NCBI GenBank assembly: GCA_900546485.1
Contig: URDK01000071.1
Span: forward strand, 1 to 15,101
From: an uncultured Eubacteriales bacterium
GTDB lineage: Bacteria > Bacillota > Clostridia > Oscillospirales > Oscillospiraceae
Direction: 5' to 3'
DNA: 15,101 nt
Part shown: one piece after another, positions 1 through 6,296 of the stretch
Position numbering within the stretch: position 1 is the first letter of the stretch
How the letters are laid out: each line of letters starts with the position of its first letter
The notes under the pieces: model-generated
Told to the model about the DNA's origin: nothing
The model's input: only the letters and a program-made list of their open reading frames with translations
Database searches by the model: none
Position numbers and translations under genes: made by a program

Positions 1-1
1 C

Positions 2-1600
2 TTTTACCAGGTGGGCGAGTGGTTCCAGTCGTATGCCATCGGCAAGAGCCGCCGCGATATCACGGAGCTCATGGATATCCGCCCCGACTACGCGAACGTT
101 GCGGGAGAGAACGGAGCGCTCCATCGCGTCGATCCCGATGAGGTGGAGGTCGGCACGGTCATCACCGTACAGCCGGGAGAGAAGATCCCCATCGACGGCG
201 TCGTCGTCTCCGGCGCCTCCGCGCTCAATACCGTCGCGCTCACGGGCGAGAGCCTGCCGAGACCCTGCGCGTCGGGCGACGAGATCTCCAGCGGCTGCGT
301 CAGCCTGACCGGCCTGCTGCGCATCCGCACCACCAAGCCCTTCGGCGAGAGCGCGGTGTCCCGCATTCTGAAGCTTGCCGAGGAGTCCTCGGCGCGCAAA
401 TCGCGCTCCGAAAAATTCATAACCCGCTTTGCACGCATATACACGCCCGTGGTCTGCGCCGCGGCGCTGCTGCTGGCACTGCTGCCGCCGCTCATCCGCC
501 TGGCCCAGGGCCTGGATGCCGGCTGGACGGCATACATTGAAAACGCGCTCACCTTCCTCGTCATCAGCTGCCCCTGCGCGCTTGTCATCTCCGTGCCGCT
601 GGGCTTTTTCGGCGGCATGGGCGGTGCCTCCACCCGCGGCGTGCTCCTCAAGGGCTCGACGGGCATAGAGGCGCTGGCCGGAACACGCTGCGTTGTGTTC
701 GACAAGACCGGCACGCTGACCCGCGGCGAATTCGAGGTCATCGGCGCGCGTCCGGAGACGGGCGTCACGCGCGAGCGGCTGCTGGAGCTCGCAGCGCTGG
801 CCGAAAGCTGGTCGAATCATCCCATAAGCCGCAGTCTGGTCGAGGCCGCGGGCTCCCCGGATGCAAAGAGCCGCGTTACCGACGCGCACGAGGAGCAGGG
901 CGGCGGCGTGAGCGCCATCGTGGACGGCCTGCACGTCTCTGCGGGCAACCGGCGCTACATGTCCAAGCTCGGCATTGACTGCGCCGACCCCGAGGACGCG
1001 GGCACTGTGGTCCATGTTGCGGCCGATGGCGCCTATCTCGGCTGCATCCTGCTTGCCGACGCGCCGAAGGCCAACGCCAAGGCCGCCATCGAGGCCGTTG
1101 AGGCCCTCGGCGCGCGCACGGTCATGCTGACCGGAGACTCCGAAAAGGCGGCGGCGCTCGCGGCGAAGGAGCTGGGCATCAGCGATTATCGCGCCGGCCT
1201 GCTGCCCGGCGGCAAAGTCGAGGCGCTTGAGGAGCTCATCAAGGCCACGGACGGCAAGGTCGCCTTCGTGGGCGACGGCGTGAACGACGCGCCGGTGCTC
1301 GCCCGCGCGGACGTGGGCATTGCCATGGGCGCACTGGGCTCCGACGCCGCCATAGAGGCCGCCGACGTCGTGATAATGGATGACGACCCGGCCAAACTGC
1401 CCCTCGCCATCCGTCTCTCCCGCCGCTGCATGGGCATCGTGCGCGCCAACATCGTCTTTGCGATAGGCGTGAAGCTGGCCTTCCTGGCCCTCGGCGCATT
1501 CGGCATTGTGGGCATGTCCCTCGCCATTTTTGCTGATGTCGGCGTGATGGTGCTCGCCGTTCTCAACTCCATGCGCACACTGAGAGTCCGTGATTTGTAA
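2..1600 (+). CDS. Heavy-metal-translocating P-type ATPase (P1B, Zn/Cd/Pb type), 5' truncated
   Basis: Membrane pump that uses ATP to export soft divalent metals. The reading frame is open to the left edge and begins inside the protein; the in-frame GTG at 11 is probably not the start, because the residues before it continue the family pattern. Numbered from that GTG (529 residues) I see the actuator motif TGES (78-81), the metal-site CPC in a membrane helix (187-189), the phosphorylation motif DKTGT (231-235), the HP pair typical of heavy-metal pumps (270-271) and the hinge GDGVNDAP (421-428). A Lys in the next-to-last helix (488) and an Asp 21 residues later (509) match the ZntA/CadA pair that marks Zn/Cd/Pb specificity. 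The N-terminal metal-binding region and first helices lie outside the window. The class is certain; the exact metal is inferred. Confidence 0.95.
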   Translation, partial: FYQVGEWFQSYAIGKSRRDITELMDIRPDYANVAGENGALHRVDPDEVEVGTVITVQPGEKIPIDGVVVSGASALNTVALTGESLPRPCASGDEISSGCVSLTGLLRIRTTKPFGESAVSRILKLAEESSARKSRSEKFITRFARIYTPVVCAAALLLALLPPLIRLAQGLDAGWTAYIENALTFLVISCPCALVISVPLGFFGGMGGASTRGVLLKGSTGIEALAGTRCVVFDKTGTLTRGEFEVIGARPETGVTRERLLELAALAESWSNHPISRSLVEAAGSPDAKSRVTDAHEEQGGGVSAIVDGLHVSAGNRRYMSKLGIDCADPEDAGTVVHVAADGAYLGCILLADAPKANAKAAIEAVEALGARTVMLTGDSEKAAALAAKELGISDYRAGLLPGGKVEALEELIKATDGKVAFVGDGVNDAPVLARADVGIAMGALGSDAAIEAADVVIMDDDPAKLPLAIRLSRRCMGIVRANIVFAIGVKLAFLALGAFGIVGMSLAIFADVGVMVLAVLNSMRTLRVRDL

Positions 1601-1612
1601 CCGAAACTTTGT

Positions 1613-1640
1613 TTGACTTTCATCGTCTAAACGATATAAT
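1613..1640 (+). promoter_or_regulatory. Sigma-A-type promoter for the surface protein gene
   Basis: TTGACT (1613-1618), a 16-base spacer and a perfect TATAAT (1635-1640) lie just after the ATPase stop codon. The predicted RNA start is about 13 bases before the ribosome binding site GAGAGGTGATC, so the leader is very short. The next gene can therefore be transcribed without the ATPase. Confidence 0.75.
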
Positions 1641-1659
1641 TAGGCGAGAGGTGATCCTT

Positions 1660-2325
1660 ATGTCTGGAAAGAACAAAAGTCCTGCCGGCGCAATACTTGC
1701 GCTGCTTATCCTTGTAATTATCGTCGTTGCGCTCATCTTCATCCTCCGCGGCGGCGGGGATGATACCACCGAGCCCTCGGACGATCCCGGCGTCGGAACC
1801 GTGACGGACGCCCCGTCTGACAGCACAGACCCCGCTGACGTGTCCGTCCCCACTCCGCCTACTCAGGAGACCGCTGAGCCTACCGCTTCCGCCACTCCGA
1901 CCCCCACTCCCACGCCTACACCGACTCCGACCCCCACTCCGACCCCGACCCCCGCGGTCAGCGCTTCGAGCGGCAGCTTCCGCTCCGAAACGGATACGGG
2001 CCTCAACATAGTGGTCGACTGGACGCTGACGCCCGGCGCGAACGGCGCCACGCTCTCGTTCAAGGTCTCGACCGAGTCTTACAGCCTCTACAACAACGAG
2101 GCCTGGCACGGTCTGAGCGTGACTATCGGCGGCCAGACCTGGGAGTTCGACACCAAGGCCATCGAGTATGAGGGCCCGGGCCTCGGCACCAATGAGCTGG
2201 CCGAGGGCAGCATCGAGCTCTCCTCCTCCGCCATCCCGGCCACGGCTGAGGTGAGCTGGCACTTCCAGGGCAAGTACGGCGGCACGGAGCTTGAGAATAT
2301 CACCGCCACCGGCACCATCAGCTGA
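1660..2325 (+). CDS. Membrane-anchored extracellular protein of unknown function with Thr-Pro linker
   Basis: I do not recognise the family. The 221-residue protein has a short positively charged N-terminus and one hydrophobic helix (about 8-29), then an acidic Asp/Thr/Ser/Pro-rich stretch (31-78), ten Thr-Pro repeats (79-98), and a C-terminal domain (about 101-221) rich in alternating polar and hydrophobic residues that looks beta-stranded. No lipobox cysteine follows the helix, so it is probably anchored by an uncleaved signal. This is the usual plan of a sensor or binding domain held off the cell surface on a stiff linker. I chose ATG 1660 because a GAGAGGTGATC ribosome site precedes it and the upstream ATG at 1609 lies before the promoter. 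It follows the metal ATPase by 59 bases but has its own promoter, and a strong terminator ends it. A role in metal handling would be a guess. Confidence 0.8.
   Translation: MSGKNKSPAGAILALLILVIIVVALIFILRGGGDDTTEPSDDPGVGTVTDAPSDSTDPADVSVPTPPTQETAEPTASATPTPTPTPTPTPTPTPTPTPAVSASSGSFRSETDTGLNIVVDWTLTPGANGATLSFKVSTESYSLYNNEAWHGLSVTIGGQTWEFDTKAIEYEGPGLGTNELAEGSIELSSSAIPATAEVSWHFQGKYGGTELENITATGTIS
1894..1953 (+). repeat. Thr-Pro codon repeat (10 units)
   Basis: Ten consecutive Thr-Pro codon pairs. The codons vary (act, acc, acg, aca with ccc, ccg, cct), so the protein repeat appears to be maintained by selection rather than being a young slipped DNA repeat. It forms the linker of the surface protein. 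Confidence 0.9.
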
Positions 2326-2348
2326 GCAGGAACTCAATAAGTAAATCT

Positions 2349-2380
2349 TTCGCCCGCCTCAAGAGGCGGGCGAATTTTTT
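2349..2380 (+). terminator. Rho-independent terminator of the surface protein gene
   Basis: A perfect 12-base-pair stem (2349-2360 with 2363-2374) with a two-base AA gap is followed by six T. The opposite strand has no comparable T run after the stem, so it should work mainly for the plus-strand gene, although the minus-strand noc-like gene ends only 27 bases away. Confidence 0.9.
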
Positions 2381-2406
2381 GCCGTTTTCACATGTGACGG
2401 GCCGCG

Positions 2407-3216
2407 TCATTTTTTCGGTATCGATATCGTGACGATGAGCTCGTCCTCCGTCTCCTGCTTCTTCATGCCGGCGGCGATGCCGCCCTGCTTCATCAAATCC
2501 AGGCTGTGAGTGAGGGTGTTGAGAAAGACGCGCACGTCCTTGAGGATAAAGGCGCGGCGGCGCGCGGGCTTTTCCTCGGCATTTTTGGCGGCGAGGAGGG
2601 CATCTATGTAGGCGTCGGTCTGGGCGACGTTGAGGCCCTGGTCGCAGATGGCGGCGAGGGCGGCGCGCTGCTCCTCCGGCGTGCCGAGACGGAGAAGCGC
2701 CCTGCCATGCCTCTCCGTCAGGCCTTTGTCGCGCAGGGCGGCCAGTATGTCCGGCGGCAGCTTGAGGAGCCGGAGCTTGTTCGCCACGGCGCTCTGGCTG
2801 AGACCCAGACGCCTCGCGGCCTCCTCCTGGCTCATGTCGAACATGCGTATCAGGTTCGATATTCCCCGGGCCTCCTCGACAAAGTCGAGGTCCTCGCGCT
2901 GGAGGTTTTCCACCATCGCCAGCAGGCCGGATTCCTCCATGTCCACGTCGAGGATGCGGCAGGGCACACGCGTCAGCCCGGCGAGCCGGGCAGCGCGCAG
3001 GCGGCGCTCGCCGGCAATGAGCTCGTAGCGGCCGTAGTGCAGCCGCACGCTTATGGGCGAGAGCACCCCGTATTGGGCTATGCTCTCAGCGAGCGCGGCG
3101 AGGCTCTCCCCGTCGAATACCCGGCGCGGCTGGTTCGGGTTGGGGTCTATCTCGTTTACGGGCACCTGAACTATCCCCCCGCGTCCGACGCGGGTCCTGG
3201 TCAATAGAGCGGGCAT
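2407..3216 (-). CDS. noc: Noc-like ParB/Spo0J-family DNA-binding protein
   Basis: A CTP-dependent DNA clamp protein; ParB segregates origins, while Noc keeps the division septum off the nucleoid. The 269 residues hold the N-terminal CTPase motifs GERRLRA (69-75) and ENLQRED (103-109), a helix-turn-helix (about 128-152), and a C-terminal dimerisation region. Family work on ParB versus Noc recognition found four deciding residues, Q-K-K-R in Noc. Here Q141, K147, K152 and R169 match in identity and in spacing (6, 5, 17), so Noc-type NBS sites are predicted rather than parS. ATG 3216 is preferred to ATG 3234 because AAAGGAG sits seven bases before it and overlaps the region after the earlier ATG. 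The gene stands alone, without parA or rsmG beside it, and its N-terminus lacks the Phe-rich amphipathic helix of Bacillus Noc. A ParB with altered specificity is the alternative. Confidence 0.9.
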   Translation of the reverse strand: MPALLTRTRVGRGGIVQVPVNEIDPNPNQPRRVFDGESLAALAESIAQYGVLSPISVRLHYGRYELIAGERRLRAARLAGLTRVPCRILDVDMEESGLLAMVENLQREDLDFVEEARGISNLIRMFDMSQEEAARRLGLSQSAVANKLRLLKLPPDILAALRDKGLTERHGRALLRLGTPEEQRAALAAICDQGLNVAQTDAYIDALLAAKNAEEKPARRRAFILKDVRVFLNTLTHSLDLMKQGGIAAGMKKQETEDELIVTISIPKK

Positions 3217-3300
3217 GACCTTTCTCCTTTGCATACGACGTTTATAGTGAAAGCATATCGCCTTGCTTCGGGAAAGTCCCGCGAAAAAGGGCGGATGATT

Positions 3301-3330
3301 ATTTTAATGTATAATGCGGAAAATAAACAA
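3301..3330 (-). promoter_or_regulatory. Possible promoter of the noc-like gene
   Basis: On the minus strand TTGTTT (3325-3330), an 18-base spacer and TAAAAT (3301-3306) lie about 85 bases before the start codon, directly after the T tail of the upstream terminator. The -35 is weak. A short inverted repeat (CGGGA-AAG-TCCCG, about 3269-3281) lies in the leader downstream of it. Confidence 0.35.
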
Positions 3331-3362
3331 AAAAAGGCGGCGGACTGTGGGAACAGTCCGCC
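3329..3362 (-). terminator. Minus-strand rho-independent terminator upstream of the noc-like gene
   Basis: A perfect 10-base-pair stem (GGCGGACTGT pairing across 3353-3362 and 3339-3348, four-base loop) is followed on the minus strand by GCC and seven T. There is no T run on the plus strand. No protein gene lies upstream of it on the minus strand before the DUF378 region, so it must end either a small RNA or stray antisense transcription. Confidence 0.75.
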
Positions 3363-3452
3363 AAAACAGGGTTGTGGGATAAAGATATGAGCCGGGTCCC
3401 CGCATGATGGCCCGCCGTTTGACGGGTCAGCAATTGGATAAGCTGTGATGAA
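3331..3452 (-). ncRNA. Candidate small RNA of unknown family
   Basis: The 368-base gap 3217-3584 holds no convincing protein gene. On the minus strand a promoter-like TTGCAA (3476-3481), 17-base spacer and TATTCT (3453-3458) would start an RNA of about 115 bases ending at the terminator at 3329-3362. The predicted RNA contains a six-pair hairpin (CCCGUC with GGCGGG, four-base AAAC loop). I compared it by eye with SRP RNA, tmRNA, RNase P, 6S RNA and common riboswitches and recognised none. The terminator is firm; the promoter is weak, so the RNA is a hypothesis. Confidence 0.3.
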
Positions 3453-3584
3453 AGAATAACGCAAAAGCGCCGCCTTTGCAAGAGCGAAGACTGTCGATTC
3501 GGCACTACTTTTGTCGAATGAATATTTGTGCCGCGCCGCGGGCAAGCTAATGCTCGAAGTCAGATAAAAAGGAGGCTGCGAGGC

Positions 3585-3797
3585 ATGATAATGGACCGCA
3601 TCGCACTCGTACTCGCCATCATCGGCGGGCTGAACTGGGGCAGCATCGGTCTGTTCCGCTTCGACCTGGTTGCGTGGCTTTTCGGCGGGCAGACCGCAAC
3701 GGTGAGCCGCGTGGTGTACACGCTGGTCGGACTGGCCGCCCTCTGGTGCGTGACGCTGCTCTTCCGCGAGCGCGAAGAGGACTCTGAATCCGCCTAA
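3585..3797 (+). CDS. DUF378 family small membrane protein
   Basis: A 70-residue protein matching the DUF378 pattern: MDRIALVLAIIGGLNWG, then a GLFRFDLVAWLFGG-like segment, then RVVYTLVGLAAL. It has two hydrophobic helices (about 5-23 and 43-62) joined by a loop, with a charged Glu/Arg/Asp tail. The family is widespread in Firmicutes and its function is unknown. ATG 3585 is chosen because AGGAGG (3570-3575) stands nine bases before it; ATG 3591 also starts a family-like sequence but is too far from the site. It is a single gene, convergent with the XRE regulator, sharing a terminator with it. I found no clear sigma-A promoter upstream, only a widely spaced inverted repeat (CGGCAC 3500-3505, GTGCCG 3528-3533). 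Confidence 0.9.
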   Translation: MIMDRIALVLAIIGGLNWGSIGLFRFDLVAWLFGGQTATVSRVVYTLVGLAALWCVTLLFREREEDSESA

Positions 3798-3805
3798 AAC
3801 CCGGT

Positions 3806-3836
3806 AAAGCGCCGTCTCGTTTGAGACGGCGCTTTT
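3806..3836. terminator. Bidirectional terminator between DUF378 gene and XRE regulator
   Basis: A perfect 13-base-pair stem (3806-3818 with 3823-3835, GTTT loop) ends in a T run on the plus strand and in TTT on the minus strand. It lies between two convergent genes, nine bases after one stop and 13 before the other. Confidence 0.85.
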
Positions 3837-3848
3837 AAATTATATTGA

Positions 3849-4412
3849 TTATTTGCTCTTGCGCTTGAGCACTATGGCGAGGACGATACCAGCGGCGCAG
3901 AGAATGAGACCAAAGACCATGATCACGCCGCCCATGGTATAGACGGGATTATTCCTGGCAAAGCCGGAGAAAACATCTCCGCCCACGGAAACAAAGTCTC
4001 CACCGAGTCCCAGTCCCAAGTCACCTGCCGCAGACGTGAAGCCGTCGAACATACTCCTCGACATCAGCCGCGCCAGCGCTCCCATGCCTGCAAACAGCGC
4101 GCCCACCACGGCGAGGTACACACCCGCCAGCCAGCCCCAGCGCTTTGCTGCGCCGCGGAGCATGCGCGGGAGCTTGTCCGTCCAGTCCTCCGTCTGCTCG
4201 GGCTGCGATAGCGGCTCCTCATCCGAGAGCAGCCAGTCCACGGAAACGCCCAGCGCCGCGGCCAGCGCGGAGAGCTTCGCCGTCTCCGGCAGAGTCTCGC
4301 CGGTCTCCCACTTTGATACCGCCTGGCGCGACACACCGACCATATCAGCCAGTGCCTCCTGCGAGAGTCCCGCGCGCTTGCGGCTGTACAATATCTTCTC
4401 AGACAGCTTCAT
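3849..4412 (-). CDS. XRE-family transcriptional regulator with two membrane helices
   Basis: The 187-residue protein starts with a Cro/C1-type helix-turn-helix (about 3-60). Its core, LSQEALADMVGVSRQAVSKWE, is the classical recognition helix pattern, followed by TGETLPE and DWLLSDEEP, usual in Clostridia. After a charged linker come two hydrophobic helices (about 93-115 and 159-182) joined by a Gly-rich stretch, then a basic tail KRKSK. It is thus likely a DNA-binding protein held at the membrane. ATG 4412 is chosen because AAAGGAGG is about eight bases before it; the open frame further upstream crosses the gene's own promoter. It is divergent from fhs, and operator-like repeats lie between them, so it may regulate itself and possibly fhs. 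What it senses is unknown. Confidence 0.88.
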   Translation of the reverse strand: MKLSEKILYSRKRAGLSQEALADMVGVSRQAVSKWETGETLPETAKLSALAAALGVSVDWLLSDEEPLSQPEQTEDWTDKLPRMLRGAAKRWGWLAGVYLAVVGALFAGMGALARLMSRSMFDGFTSAAGDLGLGLGGDFVSVGGDVFSGFARNNPVYTMGGVIMVFGLILCAAGIVLAIVLKRKSK

Positions 4413-4442
4413 ATTCTCCGCCTCCTTTGTGCTTGTGGCTCG

Positions 4443-4471
4443 AGTATAGCATCCACACCGCTTTGAGGCAA
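4443..4471 (-). promoter_or_regulatory. Promoter of the XRE regulator
   Basis: On the minus strand TTGCCT (4466-4471), a 17-base spacer and TATACT (4443-4448), with the extended TG one base before the -10 box. The RNA would start about 25 bases before the start codon. The -35 box abuts the first operator-like repeat. Confidence 0.7.
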
Positions 4472-4508
4472 GCAACCGGGGGCTTGAATCTGCGCAACCT
4501 GGGGTTGC
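4472..4508. promoter_or_regulatory. Two tandem operator-like repeats between XRE regulator and fhs
   Basis: Site 2 (4494-4508) is a perfect inverted repeat, GCAACC-TGG-GGTTGC. Site 1 (4472-4486) matches it at 11 of 15 positions, beginning with the same GCAACC. They are 22 bases apart, close to two DNA turns. They lie between the -35 boxes of the divergent regulator (4466-4471) and fhs (4524-4529). Binding by the adjacent XRE protein is inferred from position only. Confidence 0.45.
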
Positions 4509-4523
4509 GTTGCTGCCCGGAGC

Positions 4524-4551
4524 TTTACAAATCCTCGTTGTATGGTAGAAT
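4524..4551 (+). promoter_or_regulatory. Promoter of fhs
   Basis: TTTACA (4524-4529), a 16-base spacer and TAGAAT (4546-4551) with an extended TG upstream of the -10 box. The leader would be about 25 bases, too short for a riboswitch. AGAGG (4571-4575) is the ribosome site. Confidence 0.7.
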
Positions 4552-4581
4552 AAAAGGGATTTCTGACAAAAGAGGTGCGCC

Positions 4582-6243
4582 ATGACCGATATTGAAATTG
4601 CCCAGGCAGCCGTCCCCCTGCCCATAACCGAAGTCGCCGCCAAGGCCGGCATCGACGAGAGCTTTGTCGAGTGCTACGGCCGTTACAAGGCCAAGATAGA
4701 TCCCGCCCTGCTCAAGGCCCCGGGAGAGGACGGCAAGCTCATACTCGTCACCGCCATCAACCCCACCCCGGCGGGCGAGGGGAAGACCACGACCACCGTC
4801 GGCCTCTCGGATGCGCTGCGTAAGATAGGCAAGCGCTCCGTCGTGGCGCTGCGCGAGCCCTCGCTCGGGCCCGTGTTCGGCATAAAGGGCGGCGCGGCCG
4901 GCGGCGGTTACGCCCAGGTCATACCCATGGAGGACATCAACCTCCACTTCACCGGCGACTTCCACGCCATAGGCGCGGCAAACAACCTGCTTGCCGCCAT
5001 GCTCGACAACCACATCTACCAGGGCAATGCCCTGAACATAGACCCCCGGCGCATCACCTGGCGCCGCGCCGTTGACATGAACGACAGGCAGCTGCGCTTC
5101 ATCACCGACGGCCTCGGCGGCCGCGTGAACGGCGTGCCGCGCGAGGACGGCTTCGACATCACAGTCGCAAGCGAGGTCATGGCCGTGCTCTGCCTCGCCT
5201 CCGGCATCGCCGATCTCAAGGCGCGCCTCGCCCGCATCGTCGTGGGCTACACCTACGACGAGCAGCCTGTGACCGCAGGTCAGCTCGGCGCGGCCGGGGC
5301 CATGGCGGCGCTCCTCAAGGACGCGCTCAAGCCCAACCTCGTGCAGACGCTGGAGGGCACGCCCGCCTTCGTCCACGGCGGACCCTTTGCAAACATCGCC
5401 CACGGCTGCAACAGCGTCACGGCCACACGCATGGCACTCCGGCTCGGCGAGTACGCGGTCACGGAGGCCGGCTTCGGCGCCGACCTTGGCGCGGAGAAGT
5501 TTTTCGACATCAAGTGCCGCATGTCCGGCCTGCGTCCCTCGGCCGTCGTCGTCGTGGCGACGGTGCGCGCGCTCAAGCACCACGGCGGCGCAGCGAAGGG
5601 CGAGCTCGGCGAGGAAAATCTCGAGGCGCTCGAGCGCGGCCTGCCCAACCTGCTGCGGCACGTCGACAACATCAAAAACGTCTACGGCCTGCCCTGCGTC
5701 GTCGCCATAAACCGCTTCCCGACCGATACCGAGGCGGAGCTTGCTCTGGTCGAGCGCCGCTGCCGTGAGCTCGGTGTAAATGTCGCGCTCAGCGAGGTCT
5801 GGGCAAAGGGCGGCGAGGGCGGCATCGAGCTCGCGCGCGAGGTAGTGCGCCTCTGTGAGGAGCCGAGCGATTTCCGCTTCGCCTACCCCGATGAGCTCGA
5901 TATCCGCGGCAAGATAGAGGCCGTGGCCAAGCGCGTCTATCACGCGGGCGCCGTCGCCTTCACCGGCCCGGCGGAGAAGGAGCTCCGTCAGCTCGAGGCT
6001 CTGGGCTTCGGGAAACTCCCCGTATGCATGGCCAAGACGCAGTACTCCTTCTCGGACGACCCCGCCAAACTGGGCGCGCCCGAGGGCTTCACGCTGACGG
6101 TGCGCAAGCTGAAGGTCTCCGCCGGCGCGGGCTTCATCGTGGCCCTGACTGGCGACATCATGACCATGCCCGGTCTGCCCAAGTCCCCCGCCGCCGAGCG
6201 CATTGACGTGGACGAGGACGGACGCATCTCCGGCCTTTTCTGA
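4582..6243 (+). CDS. fhs: Formate-tetrahydrofolate ligase (10-formyl-THF synthetase)
   Basis: Cytosolic enzyme joining formate and tetrahydrofolate at the expense of ATP to give 10-formyl-tetrahydrofolate. It is the entry step of the methyl branch of the Wood-Ljungdahl route in acetogens, and in others supplies one-carbon units for purines and fMet-tRNA. The 553 residues match the normal length of about 556. The P-loop PTPAGEGKTTTT is at 61-72, and the family signature follows: REPSLGPVFGIKGGAAGGG (91-109), then MEDINLHFTGDFHAI (116-130). The C-terminus GDIMTMPGLPK is also typical. ATG 4582 gives the standard N-terminus. It is a single gene with its own promoter, divergent from the XRE regulator. 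Without other Wood-Ljungdahl genes in view I favour a role in biosynthetic one-carbon supply, in keeping with the purine genes at the far end of the window. Confidence 0.98.
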   Translation: MTDIEIAQAAVPLPITEVAAKAGIDESFVECYGRYKAKIDPALLKAPGEDGKLILVTAINPTPAGEGKTTTTVGLSDALRKIGKRSVVALREPSLGPVFGIKGGAAGGGYAQVIPMEDINLHFTGDFHAIGAANNLLAAMLDNHIYQGNALNIDPRRITWRRAVDMNDRQLRFITDGLGGRVNGVPREDGFDITVASEVMAVLCLASGIADLKARLARIVVGYTYDEQPVTAGQLGAAGAMAALLKDALKPNLVQTLEGTPAFVHGGPFANIAHGCNSVTATRMALRLGEYAVTEAGFGADLGAEKFFDIKCRMSGLRPSAVVVVATVRALKHHGGAAKGELGEENLEALERGLPNLLRHVDNIKNVYGLPCVVAINRFPTDTEAELALVERRCRELGVNVALSEVWAKGGEGGIELAREVVRLCEEPSDFRFAYPDELDIRGKIEAVAKRVYHAGAVAFTGPAEKELRQLEALGFGKLPVCMAKTQYSFSDDPAKLGAPEGFTLTVRKLKVSAGAGFIVALTGDIMTMPGLPKSPAAERIDVDEDGRISGLF

Positions 6244-6259
6244 GAACCTCAAAAACAGT

Positions 6260-6289
6260 ACCGCCGCCCTGAGAAGGGCGGCGGTTTTT
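6260..6289. terminator. Bidirectional terminator between fhs and the flavin reductase gene
   Basis: An 11-base-pair stem (6260-6270 with 6275-6285) with a GAGA loop is followed by T on the plus strand. On the minus strand TTTTT follows four bases after the stem. The genes on both sides converge on it. It is nested inside a second, outer repeat that covers both stop codons (6241-6247 and 6293-6299). Confidence 0.88.
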
Positions 6290-6296
6290 CATGTTC

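Noticed and set aside
1231..1247. 17-base exact match to 15061-15077
   Set aside because: Both encode Glu-Leu-Ile-Lys in preferred codons, so chance plus codon bias explains it; there is no sign of a mobile repeat.
1894..1953. Possible CRISPR-like or minisatellite repeat
   Set aside because: It is a two-residue protein repeat in frame with variable codons and no spacers.
3310..3315. Plus-strand TATAAT in the 3217-3584 gap
   Set aside because: No acceptable -35 box lies 16-18 bases upstream, and the hairpin downstream has its T run only on the minus strand.
3201..3545. 114-residue minus-strand frame upstream of the noc-like gene
   Set aside because: It overlaps the noc start, has no ribosome site, and reads straight through a rho-independent terminator.
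4552..4581. Riboswitch (ZTP, THF or purine type) before fhs
   Set aside because: The predicted leader is only about 25 bases, too short to fold any of these.
4525..6252. 575-residue open frame on the minus strand opposite fhs
   Set aside because: It mirrors fhs almost end to end, a common artefact in GC-rich DNA, has no recognisable motif, and the plus-strand product is unmistakable.
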